Source: an uncultured Persicitalea sp.
GTDB lineage: Bacteria > Bacteroidota > Bacteroidia > Cytophagales > Spirosomataceae
Direction: 5' to 3'
Assembly (NCBI GenBank): GCA_950075905.1
Contig: CATMVR010000061.1
Location: 1-13,177 of the forward strand
Length of the DNA: 13,177 nucleotides
Position 1 is the stretch's first letter. Each line of letters starts with the position of its first letter. Below are positions 6,288-13,177 of this stretch, piece by piece. The notes below the pieces were generated by a model. That model was not told the origin of the DNA. It worked only from the letters and a program-made list of their open reading frames with translations, and made no database searches. The translations under genes were made by a program, and so were the position numbers.

Positions 6288-8546
6288 GTGGAAACAATCG
6301 AAATAGACCTTGAGCAGGAGCGGAAAGAAATCCTGAAAAGATATAGAAAGCTGCTGCGAACAGCTAAACCCTTTCTGAAAGACAATGACGCTAAGCTGAT
6401 TAAGAAGGCTTTCAATACTTCGGTAGAAGCCCACAAGGACATGAGGAGGCGCTCGGGAGAGCCGTACATTTACCACCCGCTGGCCGTGGCTCAGATTGTG
6501 GTGGAGGAAATCGGCCTGGGTACCACGGCCATTGTGTCGGCCCTGCTGCACGATGTAGTGGAAGATACCGAGATGACCATCGAGGACATCAGCCGGCTTT
6601 TTGGCAAAAAAGTGGCCAAAATCATCGACGGCCTCACCAAAATCTCCGGCAAGTTTGAGTACGGTACTTCACAGCAAGCCGAGAACTTCCGCAAGATGCT
6701 CCTGACACTGTCTGACGACGTGCGCGTGATCCTGGTAAAGCTCGCCGACCGTCTGCACAACATGCGGACGCTCGACAGTATGCCCCGCGACAAGCAGCTG
6801 ACAATTGCCTCAGAAACGATTTTTATCTACGCCCCACTGGCCCACCGCCTGGGGTTGTACTCGTTCAAGTCCGAGCTGGAAGACCTCTACCTTAAATACG
6901 CCGAGCCGGAAGCCTACCGCGATGTAGCCCGCAAGCTACGGGAAACCAAAACCACCCGCGACCGCTTCATTGCCCGCTTTACCGATCCCATTGAGGATGA
7001 TTTGCAGGAGGCCGGCTTCAAATATGTCATCAAGGGCCGCCCCAAGTCCATCTATTCCATCTGGAACAAGATGCGCAAGCAGAACAAACCCTTCGAAGAG
7101 GTGTATGACCTGTTTGCGATCCGGATTATTATTGACGCTCCAGCCGAGTACGAACGCGAAAAAGCCCTGTGCTGGCAGGCTTACTCCATCGTCACAGACC
7201 ACTACAAGCCCAATCCCGACCGCCTGAAAGACTTTCTAAGCACGCCCCGGGCCAACGGCTACCAGTCGCTGCACTCGACCGTCATGAGCAAAAGCGGGCA
7301 GTGGGTGGAAGTACAGATTCGCACCTCCCGCATGGACGAAATAGCCGAAAAGGGCTACGCCGCCCACTGGAAGTACAAGGGCAACGATACCAAAGTGCGT
7401 GGCAACATAGAGGTATGGATCAGCCGCGTGCGCGAAACCCTCGAAAACGGCTCGGGCGACCGCACGGCCGCCATTGAGTTTTTGGATGAGTTCCGCAGCA
7501 ATCTCTTTACGGAAGAGGTATTTGCCTTTACGCCTAAGGGAGAGCTCAAAGTGCTGCCACAGGGGGCCACGGCCCTCGACTTTGCCTTTGACATCCACTC
7601 GGAGGTAGGGGCCCACTGCATGGCCGCTAAGGTAGGTGGTACCCTGGCACCGATCAGCTATGTGCTCAAAAACGGCGATCAGGTCGAGATAATTACATCC
7701 AGCAAGCAAAAACCCAAGGAGGATTGGCTCCGGATTGTGGTTACGTCCAAGGCCCGGACCCGCATCAAGGAGTACCTCAAAGAGGAAAGCCGCCGCTACG
7801 AAACCGACGGCAAACAGATGGTAGAAAAGAAGCTCAAAATCCTGGGTATCGAGTCAAGCTTCGAGGTATTCAATCAGTTGCGTGCTTTTTTTGAGTGCAA
7901 AACGCCCACTGACTTTTTCTACCGCATTGGCAAGGGGTACATTCAGGTAGACGAGCTCAAAAAATTTAAGAAATACAAGGAGAGCAAGGATCGGAAGGAG
8001 AAGATCAGTACCGAAGAAACCCCCGACGGAAAGTCGTTTACCAAGTTGCTGAAGAATATTCACGGCGAGCGTACCGACAGCGACACGCTGCTCATTGGCG
8101 AGGACATGGACAAGATTGACTACAAGCTGTCGCCCTGCTGCAACCCCATCTCCGGCGACGACGTGTTTGGTTTCGTCACCATCAACGAAGGGATCAAGAT
8201 TCACCGGACCACCTGCCCCAATGCCGCCGAGCTGATGTCCAAGCACGGTAACCGGGTCATCAAGGCCAAGTGGGAGTCGCAGAAGGATGAAGCCTTCCTG
8301 GCCGGGCTGCGGATTACGGGCACCGACCGCGTGGGGCTAATCAACGATGTGACCCGGATTATATCCAACGATTTACTCATTAACATGCGTGGTCTGGCTA
8401 TCGATACCAAAGACGGCGTTTTTGAGGGCGACATCAAGCTATACGTGCATGATACCAACCACCTCGACATCCTGATCAATAAGCTCGAACGGGTAGACGG
8501 GGTATTTAAGGTACTGCGCTTTGACGCCAATCTGAACGTACTGTAA
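6288..8546 (+). CDS. rel: Bifunctional (p)ppGpp synthetase/hydrolase (RelA/SpoT)
   Basis: This 752-residue cytosolic, ribosome-associated enzyme makes and degrades the alarmone (p)ppGpp in the stringent response. The HD hydrolase domain is intact: YHP with His63, HDVVED (88-93) and KLADRLHNMRT (151-161, Asp154). The synthetase domain follows: GRPKSIYSIWNKM (250-262), YDLFAIRI (273-280), GYQSLHSTV (324-332) and EVQIRT (341-346). DRLKD at 311-315 is the basic RxKD motif of bifunctional enzymes, not the acidic form of synthetase-only RelA. The TGS domain begins about 410 (VFAFTPKGELKVLPQGATA), and a conserved-cysteine zinc-finger-like region has SPCCNP (615-620) and TTCPNA (641-646). A C-terminal ACT domain covers about 672-750. 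The start is GTG at 6288: a stop lies 27 bases upstream in frame, and the next ATG (codon 52) would remove the first part of the HD domain. As a single long Rel it probably serves both functions in this organism. Confidence 0.96.
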   Translation: METIEIDLEQERKEILKRYRKLLRTAKPFLKDNDAKLIKKAFNTSVEAHKDMRRRSGEPYIYHPLAVAQIVVEEIGLGTTAIVSALLHDVVEDTEMTIEDISRLFGKKVAKIIDGLTKISGKFEYGTSQQAENFRKMLLTLSDDVRVILVKLADRLHNMRTLDSMPRDKQLTIASETIFIYAPLAHRLGLYSFKSELEDLYLKYAEPEAYRDVARKLRETKTTRDRFIARFTDPIEDDLQEAGFKYVIKGRPKSIYSIWNKMRKQNKPFEEVYDLFAIRIIIDAPAEYEREKALCWQAYSIVTDHYKPNPDRLKDFLSTPRANGYQSLHSTVMSKSGQWVEVQIRTSRMDEIAEKGYAAHWKYKGNDTKVRGNIEVWISRVRETLENGSGDRTAAIEFLDEFRSNLFTEEVFAFTPKGELKVLPQGATALDFAFDIHSEVGAHCMAAKVGGTLAPISYVLKNGDQVEIITSSKQKPKEDWLRIVVTSKARTRIKEYLKEESRRYETDGKQMVEKKLKILGIESSFEVFNQLRAFFECKTPTDFFYRIGKGYIQVDELKKFKKYKESKDRKEKISTEETPDGKSFTKLLKNIHGERTDSDTLLIGEDMDKIDYKLSPCCNPISGDDVFGFVTINEGIKIHRTTCPNAAELMSKHGNRVIKAKWESQKDEAFLAGLRITGTDRVGLINDVTRIISNDLLINMRGLAIDTKDGVFEGDIKLYVHDTNHLDILINKLERVDGVFKVLRFDANLNVL

Positions 8547-8621
8547 GCCCCGTACGAACTTCATCTGTCCATGGCGTGTTATAGATTGTTAGGTCGGCTG
8601 TGATTTACGACCAAAAAACCC

Positions 8622-8629
8622 GATATTTG
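8622..8629 (+). promoter_or_regulatory. Weak -7-like element before the fur-family gene
   Basis: GATATTTG differs from TAnnTTTG at its first base and lies 18 bases before the ATG at 8648. No TTG is found at the expected -33 distance. The 101-base gap after rel lacks a clear hairpin terminator, so read-through from rel is also possible. Confidence 0.3.
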
Positions 8630-8647
8630 CACCTGATTTAGAAACCT

Positions 8648-9154
8648 ATGTCACAAATCGGTAAAGACAATTTGGAAGCCGCAAAAAAAATCCTGACGGC
8701 TTACCTGGAAAACAAAGGCCTTCGTAAGACACCCGAGCGTTTTGCGATTCTGGAGGAGATTTACACCCGGAGCGATCATTTTGATGTGGATGAACTCTAC
8801 ATCAGCATGAAAAACAAGAAGTACCGGGTGAGCCGGGCCACGGTGTACAATACGCTGGATGTACTGGTGGACTGTGACCTGGTAACGAAGCATCAGTTTG
8901 GCAAAAATCTGGCGCAGTACGAAAAGTCCTACGGCTTCAAACAGCACGATCACCTGATCTGCACCGATTGCCACAAAGTGATGGAGTTCTGCGATCCGCG
9001 GATTCAGTCCATTCAAAATATGGTGGGTGAGATGCTCCATTTTAAGGTAGACCACCACTCGCTGATTTTCTATGGCGGCTGCACGCGTCCCAACTGCGAA
9101 AACCGCAAGGACGTACCCGAAGTGGAAGTCCTGGATCAGAATAATACTAACTAA
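8648..9154 (+). CDS. Fur-family metal/redox-responsive transcriptional regulator
   Basis: The 168-residue protein has the Fur layout. An N-terminal winged helix (about 10-88) has LRKTPERFAILEEIY (25-39), a strongly conserved stretch, and recognition helix SRATVYNTLDVL (62-73). The C-terminal dimerisation and metal domain has HDH at 100-102, and structural zinc pairs Cys105/Cys108 (CTDC) and Cys145/Cys150 (CTRPNC). HH at 136-137 may add metal ligands. It could be a ferric uptake regulator, a PerR-type peroxide sensor or a zinc regulator; sequence alone does not settle which. It sits between rel and purA on the same strand, a grouping I recall from other Bacteroidota, though co-regulation is unproven. 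A hairpin follows it at 9164-9197. No Fur-box-like site was identified in the window. Confidence 0.9.
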   Translation: MSQIGKDNLEAAKKILTAYLENKGLRKTPERFAILEEIYTRSDHFDVDELYISMKNKKYRVSRATVYNTLDVLVDCDLVTKHQFGKNLAQYEKSYGFKQHDHLICTDCHKVMEFCDPRIQSIQNMVGEMLHFKVDHHSLIFYGGCTRPNCENRKDVPEVEVLDQNNTN

Positions 9155-9163
9155 ATTTTCAGC

Positions 9164-9210
9164 GCCCGATCTGACCAACTTGCTGGCCGGATCGGGCATT
9201 TTCTATTTTT
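9164..9210 (+). terminator. Hairpin with T-rich tail after the fur-family gene
   Basis: An 8-bp perfect stem, GCCCGATC (9164-9171) with GATCGGGC (9190-9197), has an 18-base loop and is followed by ATTTTCTATTTTT. It fits an intrinsic terminator for the fur-family gene. TTG (9180-9182) and TATTTTTA (9204-9211), spaced 21 bases, overlap it and could form a poor promoter for purA. Confidence 0.65.
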
Positions 9211-9225
9211 AAACCGTCGTATTGA

Positions 9226-10521
9226 ATGAAAGTTGACGTACTACTGGGCCTCCAATGGGGAGACGAAGGAAAAGGCAAAATCGTGGACGTGCTGGCGCCA
9301 CAGTACCAGGTCGTAGCCCGGTTTCAGGGTGGACCCAATGCTGGTCATACCCTCGAATTTGACAACATCAAGCACGTACTCCACCAGATCCCATCCGGAA
9401 TTTTCCGTTCCGATATTCAGAACATCATAGGCAATGGCGTGGTACTCGACCCGATCGTGTTCCGCCGGGAGATAGAAGGCCTGCAGAAATTCAACCTGGA
9501 TCTGAAAGGCAACCTCTTTGTTTCCAAAAAAGCATCCCTCATTCTGCCTACCCATAGCCTGCTCGACGCCGCCTACGAAAAATCAAAGGGAGAGTCTAAG
9601 ATTGGCTCCACGCTGCGGGGCATTGGCCCTACCTATCAGGACAAAATTGCGCGCCTCGGTCTGCGCGTGGGAGACGTGCTGTCGCCCGACTTCAAAAAGA
9701 AGTACCAGAAGCTGGTAGATACCCACAAAGACATTCTGGCATTTTATCAGTTCGACTACCAGGAAGCCCTGGCCGAAGCCGAGACCCGCTTCTTTGCGGC
9801 CGTCGAGTTCCTGAAAGAATTTAAGCTCGTAGACAGCGAGTACATGATCAATCAGGCGCTGACCGAGCAAAAAACCATCCTGGCCGAAGGCGCTCAGGGG
9901 GCTTTGCTCGACATCGACTTTGGTTCGTACCCCTTCGTCACCAGCTCCAATACTATGACCGCCGGTGCCTGCACGGGCCTGGGCGTGACCCCTCAGGCCA
10001 TCGGGGAAGTGTTTGGTATTTTCAAAGCTTACTGTACCCGTGTAGGGAGCGGTCCTTTTCCCACCGAGCTCCTCGACGAAACCGGCGAGCGCCTGCGGGC
10101 AGAAGGGCGCGAGTTTGGCGCTACCACCGGCCGGCCCCGCCGCTGCGGCTGGCTCGACCTGCCCGCGCTGAAATACGCTGTGATGATTACCGGCGTGACG
10201 CAGCTCGTGATGATGAAGGTAGATGTACTTACTATTTTCGACACCGTGCGCGTGTGTACCCACTACCGCCTGCCCGATGGCACCCTCACCGACCACCTGC
10301 CCTACGACCTGTGCACCGAGGAGGTAGAGCCCGTCTACCGCGACTTTACCGGCTGGACGCAGTCGCTGGATGGCATCACTGCCTTTGAGGATATGCCTGC
10401 CGCCCTGACTGCCTACGTGGACTTTCTGGAAAGCGAGTTAAAAATTCCCGTCAGCTTTGTTTCTACCGGCCCCAACCGCGATGCGCTCATCCATCGTGAG
10501 GCGGTGAAGCTGGTAGGATAA
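9226..10521 (+). CDS. purA: Adenylosuccinate synthetase
   Basis: PurA catalyses the GTP-dependent ligation of IMP and aspartate to adenylosuccinate, the first committed step from IMP to AMP. At 431 residues the length is normal. QWGDEGKGK (10-18) holds the P-loop-like GTP site and catalytic Asp13; NAGHT (38-42) gives catalytic His41. GSTLRGIGPTYQDK (127-140) is the second family signature. EGAQGALLDIDFGSYPFVTSS (221-241), RVGSGPFPTEL (272-282) and GATTGRPRRCGWLDL (298-312) are conserved IMP, aspartate and base-binding segments. STGPNRDALI near the C-terminus closes the GTP site. No key residue is missing. The ATG at 9226 has no SD and lies 71 bases after the fur-family gene. Its product AMP feeds the purine pool that Rel draws on, and PurA is inhibited by (p)ppGpp in other bacteria, so the location near rel is plausible functionally. 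Confidence 0.97.
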   Translation: MKVDVLLGLQWGDEGKGKIVDVLAPQYQVVARFQGGPNAGHTLEFDNIKHVLHQIPSGIFRSDIQNIIGNGVVLDPIVFRREIEGLQKFNLDLKGNLFVSKKASLILPTHSLLDAAYEKSKGESKIGSTLRGIGPTYQDKIARLGLRVGDVLSPDFKKKYQKLVDTHKDILAFYQFDYQEALAEAETRFFAAVEFLKEFKLVDSEYMINQALTEQKTILAEGAQGALLDIDFGSYPFVTSSNTMTAGACTGLGVTPQAIGEVFGIFKAYCTRVGSGPFPTELLDETGERLRAEGREFGATTGRPRRCGWLDLPALKYAVMITGVTQLVMMKVDVLTIFDTVRVCTHYRLPDGTLTDHLPYDLCTEEVEPVYRDFTGWTQSLDGITAFEDMPAALTAYVDFLESELKIPVSFVSTGPNRDALIHREAVKLVG

Positions 10522-10537
10522 ATCCGAGACTTTGAAT

Positions 10538-11131
10538 ATGGGTGATTCAGCCGCATTTTATCAGACGTTCTTTCAGTACGATGTGCTTTTCCGGATACCG
10601 GAAAAAAAGGACACTACTGTGGAGCCGAAAGAAGCCCCACCGGCCGAATCACCCGTGACCGTCATACAGGAGCCGGTACCACCCCAGGTAGCACCGGCTC
10701 CCGTCCCGACGCCTCCCCCTGCGGTAACTCCCGAGGTAAAGGCGGCCCTTTTCCCCTCTCTGCGGCACCGTATTCTGGTGCTGGTAGACGAAACCAGGCA
10801 GCCCGAGCTGGCCCCGGAAGACGCGCTACTCCTGGATAACATCCTGAAAGCCACGGGTCATTCAGCCGCCGAAACCGACCTGATCAATTTTAGCTATATT
10901 CCGCAGGCAGATGCCCGTACCGTGCTGGCCACCAAAAGCACCAACTATTTCATTACGTTTGGCGTCCCGCTTATAAAACTGCAACTCGACCTGCTTTTGC
11001 CTCCTTACACCCCCAAGCAAATTGAGGGTATCTGGTTTCTGCTGGCCGACCCTCTGCCAACCATCAATGCCGATAAAGCACTGAAAAAGAGGCTATGGCT
11101 GGCGCTGCAAAAAATGTTCGCCATTGCCTGA
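10538..11131 (+). CDS. Proline-linker protein, possible DNA polymerase III psi-like
   Basis: The 197-residue protein is read from the ATG at 10538; a TTG two codons earlier is possible but less likely. The gene begins 16 bases after purA, so co-transcription is probable. Three parts are visible. Residues 1-22 are a short hydrophobic-aromatic peptide (FYQTFFQYDVLFRIP). Residues 23-66 are a disordered Pro/Glu-rich linker. Residues about 70-197 are a compact alpha/beta domain: HRILVLVD, then EDALLLDNILKATG, NYFITFGVPL, IEGIWFLLADPLP, and a terminal helix KKRLWLALQKMF. A peptide-linker-domain plan and a late L-x-DPL-...-LW helix recall HolD (psi), which links the clamp loader to chi and SSB. That comparison is from memory, weak at sequence level, and unsupported by any neighbouring replication gene. 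No catalytic motif, signal peptide or membrane segment is seen. Confidence 0.75.
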   Translation: MGDSAAFYQTFFQYDVLFRIPEKKDTTVEPKEAPPAESPVTVIQEPVPPQVAPAPVPTPPPAVTPEVKAALFPSLRHRILVLVDETRQPELAPEDALLLDNILKATGHSAAETDLINFSYIPQADARTVLATKSTNYFITFGVPLIKLQLDLLLPPYTPKQIEGIWFLLADPLPTINADKALKKRLWLALQKMFAIA

Positions 11132-11231
11132 TTTCTTCCCTAACCCGCCGCAAAATTTTCACCAGCCATCACAATATTGTTGGTTATTTGGCAGTTTTGG
11201 TAGATAATCGCAGGGAAAACAGTAAAAGGCT

Positions 11232-12536
11232 ATGGCTAGTATCTGGGAGCGTTTTTCGCAATTCGTCAAGGGGTCAGAGGATAGAGACCTCGGCTACTAT
11301 GAGGAGGATACGGCCCCCGAAAGTAGCGCAGAGCCCAATTTATCACCACCGGTTCGCAACGAAGCGGCCGCTGCTACGGGGACTACCCCCACTGCGGCTG
11401 TACCGCCAAAACCCGTTGCTCCCACCGCCCCAAGGCCCATTGCTTCCGTAGCGCCGCCCACGTATAGGGTACCCGCTCCGGCAGCACTCACTCAATCCAT
11501 AAATCCCTCGACAGTGCCCGAATTATCTGATAGTCCAATTCCCAATACGCAGGCTGAAACAGCCCCTGCTCTGCCAGAGCAGGAAACTACCCGTATGTCG
11601 CTTTATCCGGAGAGCACTCCGCTGGCCATTCCCTACTGGCTGGAAGATGAAGACACGCTCCGCGACGAAGGAGTACTTTTCGGTCTTTCCGAATCGGACC
11701 CAACCGAAAAGACCGACATCATTCACAACTACTTCATCCATCTGGCCGCCAGCCACGAGCGCAACATCGAGCAGCAAAACGAGCGAGTGCAGGAGCTAAA
11801 CCTCTTCATAGGCCAGAAGGAAAACCGCATCGAAGAGCTGAATGGCAAACTGATAGCCCTGGAAGGGATACGCCACGAAGGCGAGCATCAACTGCCGCGC
11901 ACCCTGGTGGGGCTGACACTTTCCATTGCCATGTGCGTAGGCAACTACTTCCTGATTGAAGAAACCCTGCGGTCCTCTTTTTCGAGTAGCTCTTACGTAG
12001 CGCTGGGGGTGTTCCTGGCCGGGATGTTCAATCTCTTTGGGCGCATTTCGCTCTTCCACGATACTGAAAGTAACGTTTCGTGGCGGCGTTTACTGGAAGA
12101 GGTTGGTATGCCCCTGGCCGCTTCCCTGTTTGTATTTGCCCAGGCGTGGCAAACGCAGAGTTGGTGGCAGGCCACGGCGCTCTTTGTGTTTGTGTTCTTC
12201 CTGTTTTTGTTTGCCGGCAAGCTGTTCCTCAGCAACATCACTGTACTGCGCAACGACCTGCGCATCTGGCTCTCTACCCAACGCGGCCGCCGTGAGGCAA
12301 TTGGCAATAGCCAAAACTGGGAAGAGGAGATTGTGGAATTGAACAAGGAAATTGACGAACTGCGGGTGCAGAAATGGCAGGTACTCCGCGAACAGGGTAC
12401 CTCCGAAAGCGAGCGCGGCCGCCTCTACGCCCGGCGCGACATGCTGATCAAGCTATTTGAAAGCGAGTTTTACCTGGCCCGCAAAATGAAAGGCCGCCTC
12501 TCTGAGCGCCAACTACGCGAAATAAGGGGAAGCTAG
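11232..12536 (+). CDS. Coiled-coil membrane protein with disordered N-terminus
   Basis: The 434-residue family is not recognised. After MASIWERFSQFVKG, residues 20-130 are low-complexity, rich in Pro, Ala and Thr. Residues about 155-220 form a helix with coiled-coil character (HERNIEQQNERVQELN, IGQKENRIEELNGKL). Three or four hydrophobic segments follow: 224-242, 254-275, possibly 292-307, and 314-336. Residues 362-434 form another charged helical, coiled-coil-like tail (EEEIVELNKEIDELRVQKW, then LSERQLREIRGS). No enzyme or transporter motif is visible, and there is no export signal, so both coiled coils may face the cytoplasm if the membrane segments are even in number. The ATG at 11232 starts 100 bases after the previous gene. 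The following gene also encodes a coiled-coil plus membrane-helix protein, so the two may form a complex. A scaffold or membrane-organising role is only a guess. Confidence 0.78.
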   Translation: MASIWERFSQFVKGSEDRDLGYYEEDTAPESSAEPNLSPPVRNEAAAATGTTPTAAVPPKPVAPTAPRPIASVAPPTYRVPAPAALTQSINPSTVPELSDSPIPNTQAETAPALPEQETTRMSLYPESTPLAIPYWLEDEDTLRDEGVLFGLSESDPTEKTDIIHNYFIHLAASHERNIEQQNERVQELNLFIGQKENRIEELNGKLIALEGIRHEGEHQLPRTLVGLTLSIAMCVGNYFLIEETLRSSFSSSSYVALGVFLAGMFNLFGRISLFHDTESNVSWRRLLEEVGMPLAASLFVFAQAWQTQSWWQATALFVFVFFLFLFAGKLFLSNITVLRNDLRIWLSTQRGRREAIGNSQNWEEEIVELNKEIDELRVQKWQVLREQGTSESERGRLYARRDMLIKLFESEFYLARKMKGRLSERQLREIRGS

Positions 12537-12537
12537 G

Positions 12538-12705
12538 TTTTAGCTGATAGGTTAAGAGCTAGTAGCCATTGGCTTTTTTTTAGCCTGGTTTACAGGCAAC
12601 AACCTCTTGAGTACCTCTTGTAATCAATAAAGAAATCATCTAAAAGCTAATTGACTAGCTACCTAACAGCTAATCACCTAACAGCTAACCAGCTAAAAGC
12701 TAAAA
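12538..12705. repeat. AGCTAA-family repeat block with inverted arms
   Basis: The right arm (12641-12705) has AGCTAA at 12645, 12668, 12683, 12691 and 12698, plus a variant AGCTAC at 12656. The unit ACCTAACAGCTAA occurs at 12661-12673 and 12676-12688, exactly repeated. The left arm begins TTTTAGCT (12538-12545), the complement of AGCTAAAA at 12691-12698 and 12698-12705; TTAGCTGATAGGT (12540-12552) matches the complement of ACCTAACAGCTAA at 12 of 13 positions. Between the arms lie a small AGCC-ATT-GGCT hairpin with a T8 run (12564-12581) and a GCCTG/CAGGC hairpin (12583-12597). The block fills the entire gap, starting just after the stop at 12536 and ending five bases before the ATG at 12711. 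No ORF is present. Function unknown. Confidence 0.8.
12564..12581 (+). terminator. Weak hairpin with T-run after the coiled-coil gene
   Basis: A 4-bp stem AGCC/GGCT around an ATT loop is followed by eight T. It lies 27 bases past the stop of the preceding gene. The stem is short, so termination would be partial at best; the downstream gene may still be reached by read-through. Confidence 0.35.
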
Positions 12706-12710
12706 AAATT

Positions 12711-13177
12711 ATGGACGAGCAACTGCCAAGCCAGCATCCCGACTACCAGCACGGCTACACCAGCGGTATAGAAAATCTCGACCGGCAGGCTTACGAAGCC
12801 TATCTGTCGAGTAAGGTGAGCCACGAGTGGGTAACCGAACGCCTCAGTGCAAAAAAATACGATCTGATTGAGCTGGAAAACACCCGTCAGGATGCCGTAG
12901 CGAAGCGCAAGACGGCCTTTGACCGATTGCAGGAGCACCTCATGGGGCTAAACCAGACCGCCAAGCGGGTCCAGGAAATACAGGGGTATGTTACCGACTC
13001 GGACGAAGAAACTGCCCTTTTGAAAGAAAAGCGCACCAACGCGGCTACGCACTACTCGTTGCTGGCCGGGTTTATCTTTCTCATCGCTGGAATTTCCTTT
13101 CTGTTTGGCGACCTGATCATCTCCCACGAGATTGTGGCTTATGCCCTTAATATCCGCAACTCCAACGAAGCATGGGC
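12711..13177 (+). CDS. Coiled-coil membrane protein, C-terminus beyond right edge
   Basis: The frame is open from the ATG at 12711 to the edge (155 complete codons, no stop), so the gene is partial. Family not recognised. Residues 1-34 are polar and Tyr-rich (DYQHGYTSGIENLDRQAYEAY). Residues about 40-112 are a long charged helix with coiled-coil spacing (LSAKKYDLIELENTRQDAV, FDRLQEHLMGLNQTAKRVQE). A hydrophobic segment SLLAGFIFLIAGISFLFGD (116-134) is a likely membrane helix, and IVAYALN may start a second element. Ahead of the membrane segment there is no signal peptide, so the coiled coil is probably cytoplasmic. The preceding gene has the same coiled-coil-then-membrane arrangement, which suggests a paired function. 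The ATG follows the AGCTAA repeat block by five bases, leaving little room for a conventional promoter downstream of the repeats. Confidence 0.75.
   Translation, partial: MDEQLPSQHPDYQHGYTSGIENLDRQAYEAYLSSKVSHEWVTERLSAKKYDLIELENTRQDAVAKRKTAFDRLQEHLMGLNQTAKRVQEIQGYVTDSDEETALLKEKRTNAATHYSLLAGFIFLIAGISFLFGDLIISHEIVAYALNIRNSNEAW

Noticed and set aside
6441..8546. Rel starting at the first in-frame ATG (codon 52)
   Set aside because: This would remove N-terminal residues of the HD hydrolase domain that align with the family; the GTG at 6288 restores a normal length.
9583..10296. Minus-strand ORF of 237 codons inside purA
   Set aside because: It lies wholly antisense to a fully conserved adenylosuccinate synthetase; its length reflects GC-rich codon structure rather than a gene.
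12693..12938. Minus-strand 81-codon ORF at the right end
   Set aside because: It is antisense to the open coiled-coil membrane protein frame, which continues to the edge without a stop and shows coherent domain structure.
1..13177. Insertion sequences, integrases, toxin-antitoxin or phage-defence genes
   Set aside because: No transposase, recombinase, restriction, nuclease or toxin-like protein is seen in any supported frame, and no target-site duplications flank the repeat blocks.

Overview
The window looks like chromosomal DNA of a Bacteroidota bacterium, most likely a Cytophagales/Spirosomaceae-type organism. The evidence is absent Shine-Dalgarno sites, TAnnTTTG-like -7 promoter elements (for example at 3594-3601 and, on the minus strand, 6154-6161), a bifunctional Rel, a Rel-Fur-PurA gene order, and a GC-rich body with AT-rich gaps. 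This placement is inference; no taxonomic marker gene is present.

Left third (1-4440), accessory in character. A secreted TIM-barrel glycoside hydrolase (minus strand, running off the left edge) diverges from a secreted formylglycine-type sulfatase, suggesting use of a sulfated or otherwise decorated polysaccharide. Directly after the sulfatase is a broken C-terminal remnant of a GH13 alpha-glucosidase-type enzyme, recognisable only by joining two frames. Next is an AT-richer secreted protein or lipoprotein of unknown function with its own promoter and a 10-bp palindrome upstream. A strong bidirectional terminator closes the region.

Middle (4441-10530), housekeeping. Trigger factor and tRNA-Leu(UAG) lie on the minus strand, separated by a 129-bp AT-rich block of short GATAGAATGA repeats with inverted symmetry. 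On the plus strand follow a bifunctional (p)ppGpp synthetase/hydrolase, a Fur-family zinc-binding regulator, and adenylosuccinate synthetase. These connect ribosome-associated folding, the stringent response, metal or stress regulation and purine synthesis.

Right end (10531-13177), less characterised. A 197-residue protein with a short N-terminal peptide, a proline-rich linker and a compact C-terminal domain vaguely recalls the DNA polymerase III psi subunit. It is followed by two coiled-coil membrane proteins, the second cut by the right edge. A second repeat block (AGCTAA family), built much like the one near trigger factor, fills the gap between these two. The coiled-coil membrane pair and the two repeat blocks are the least explained parts of the window.
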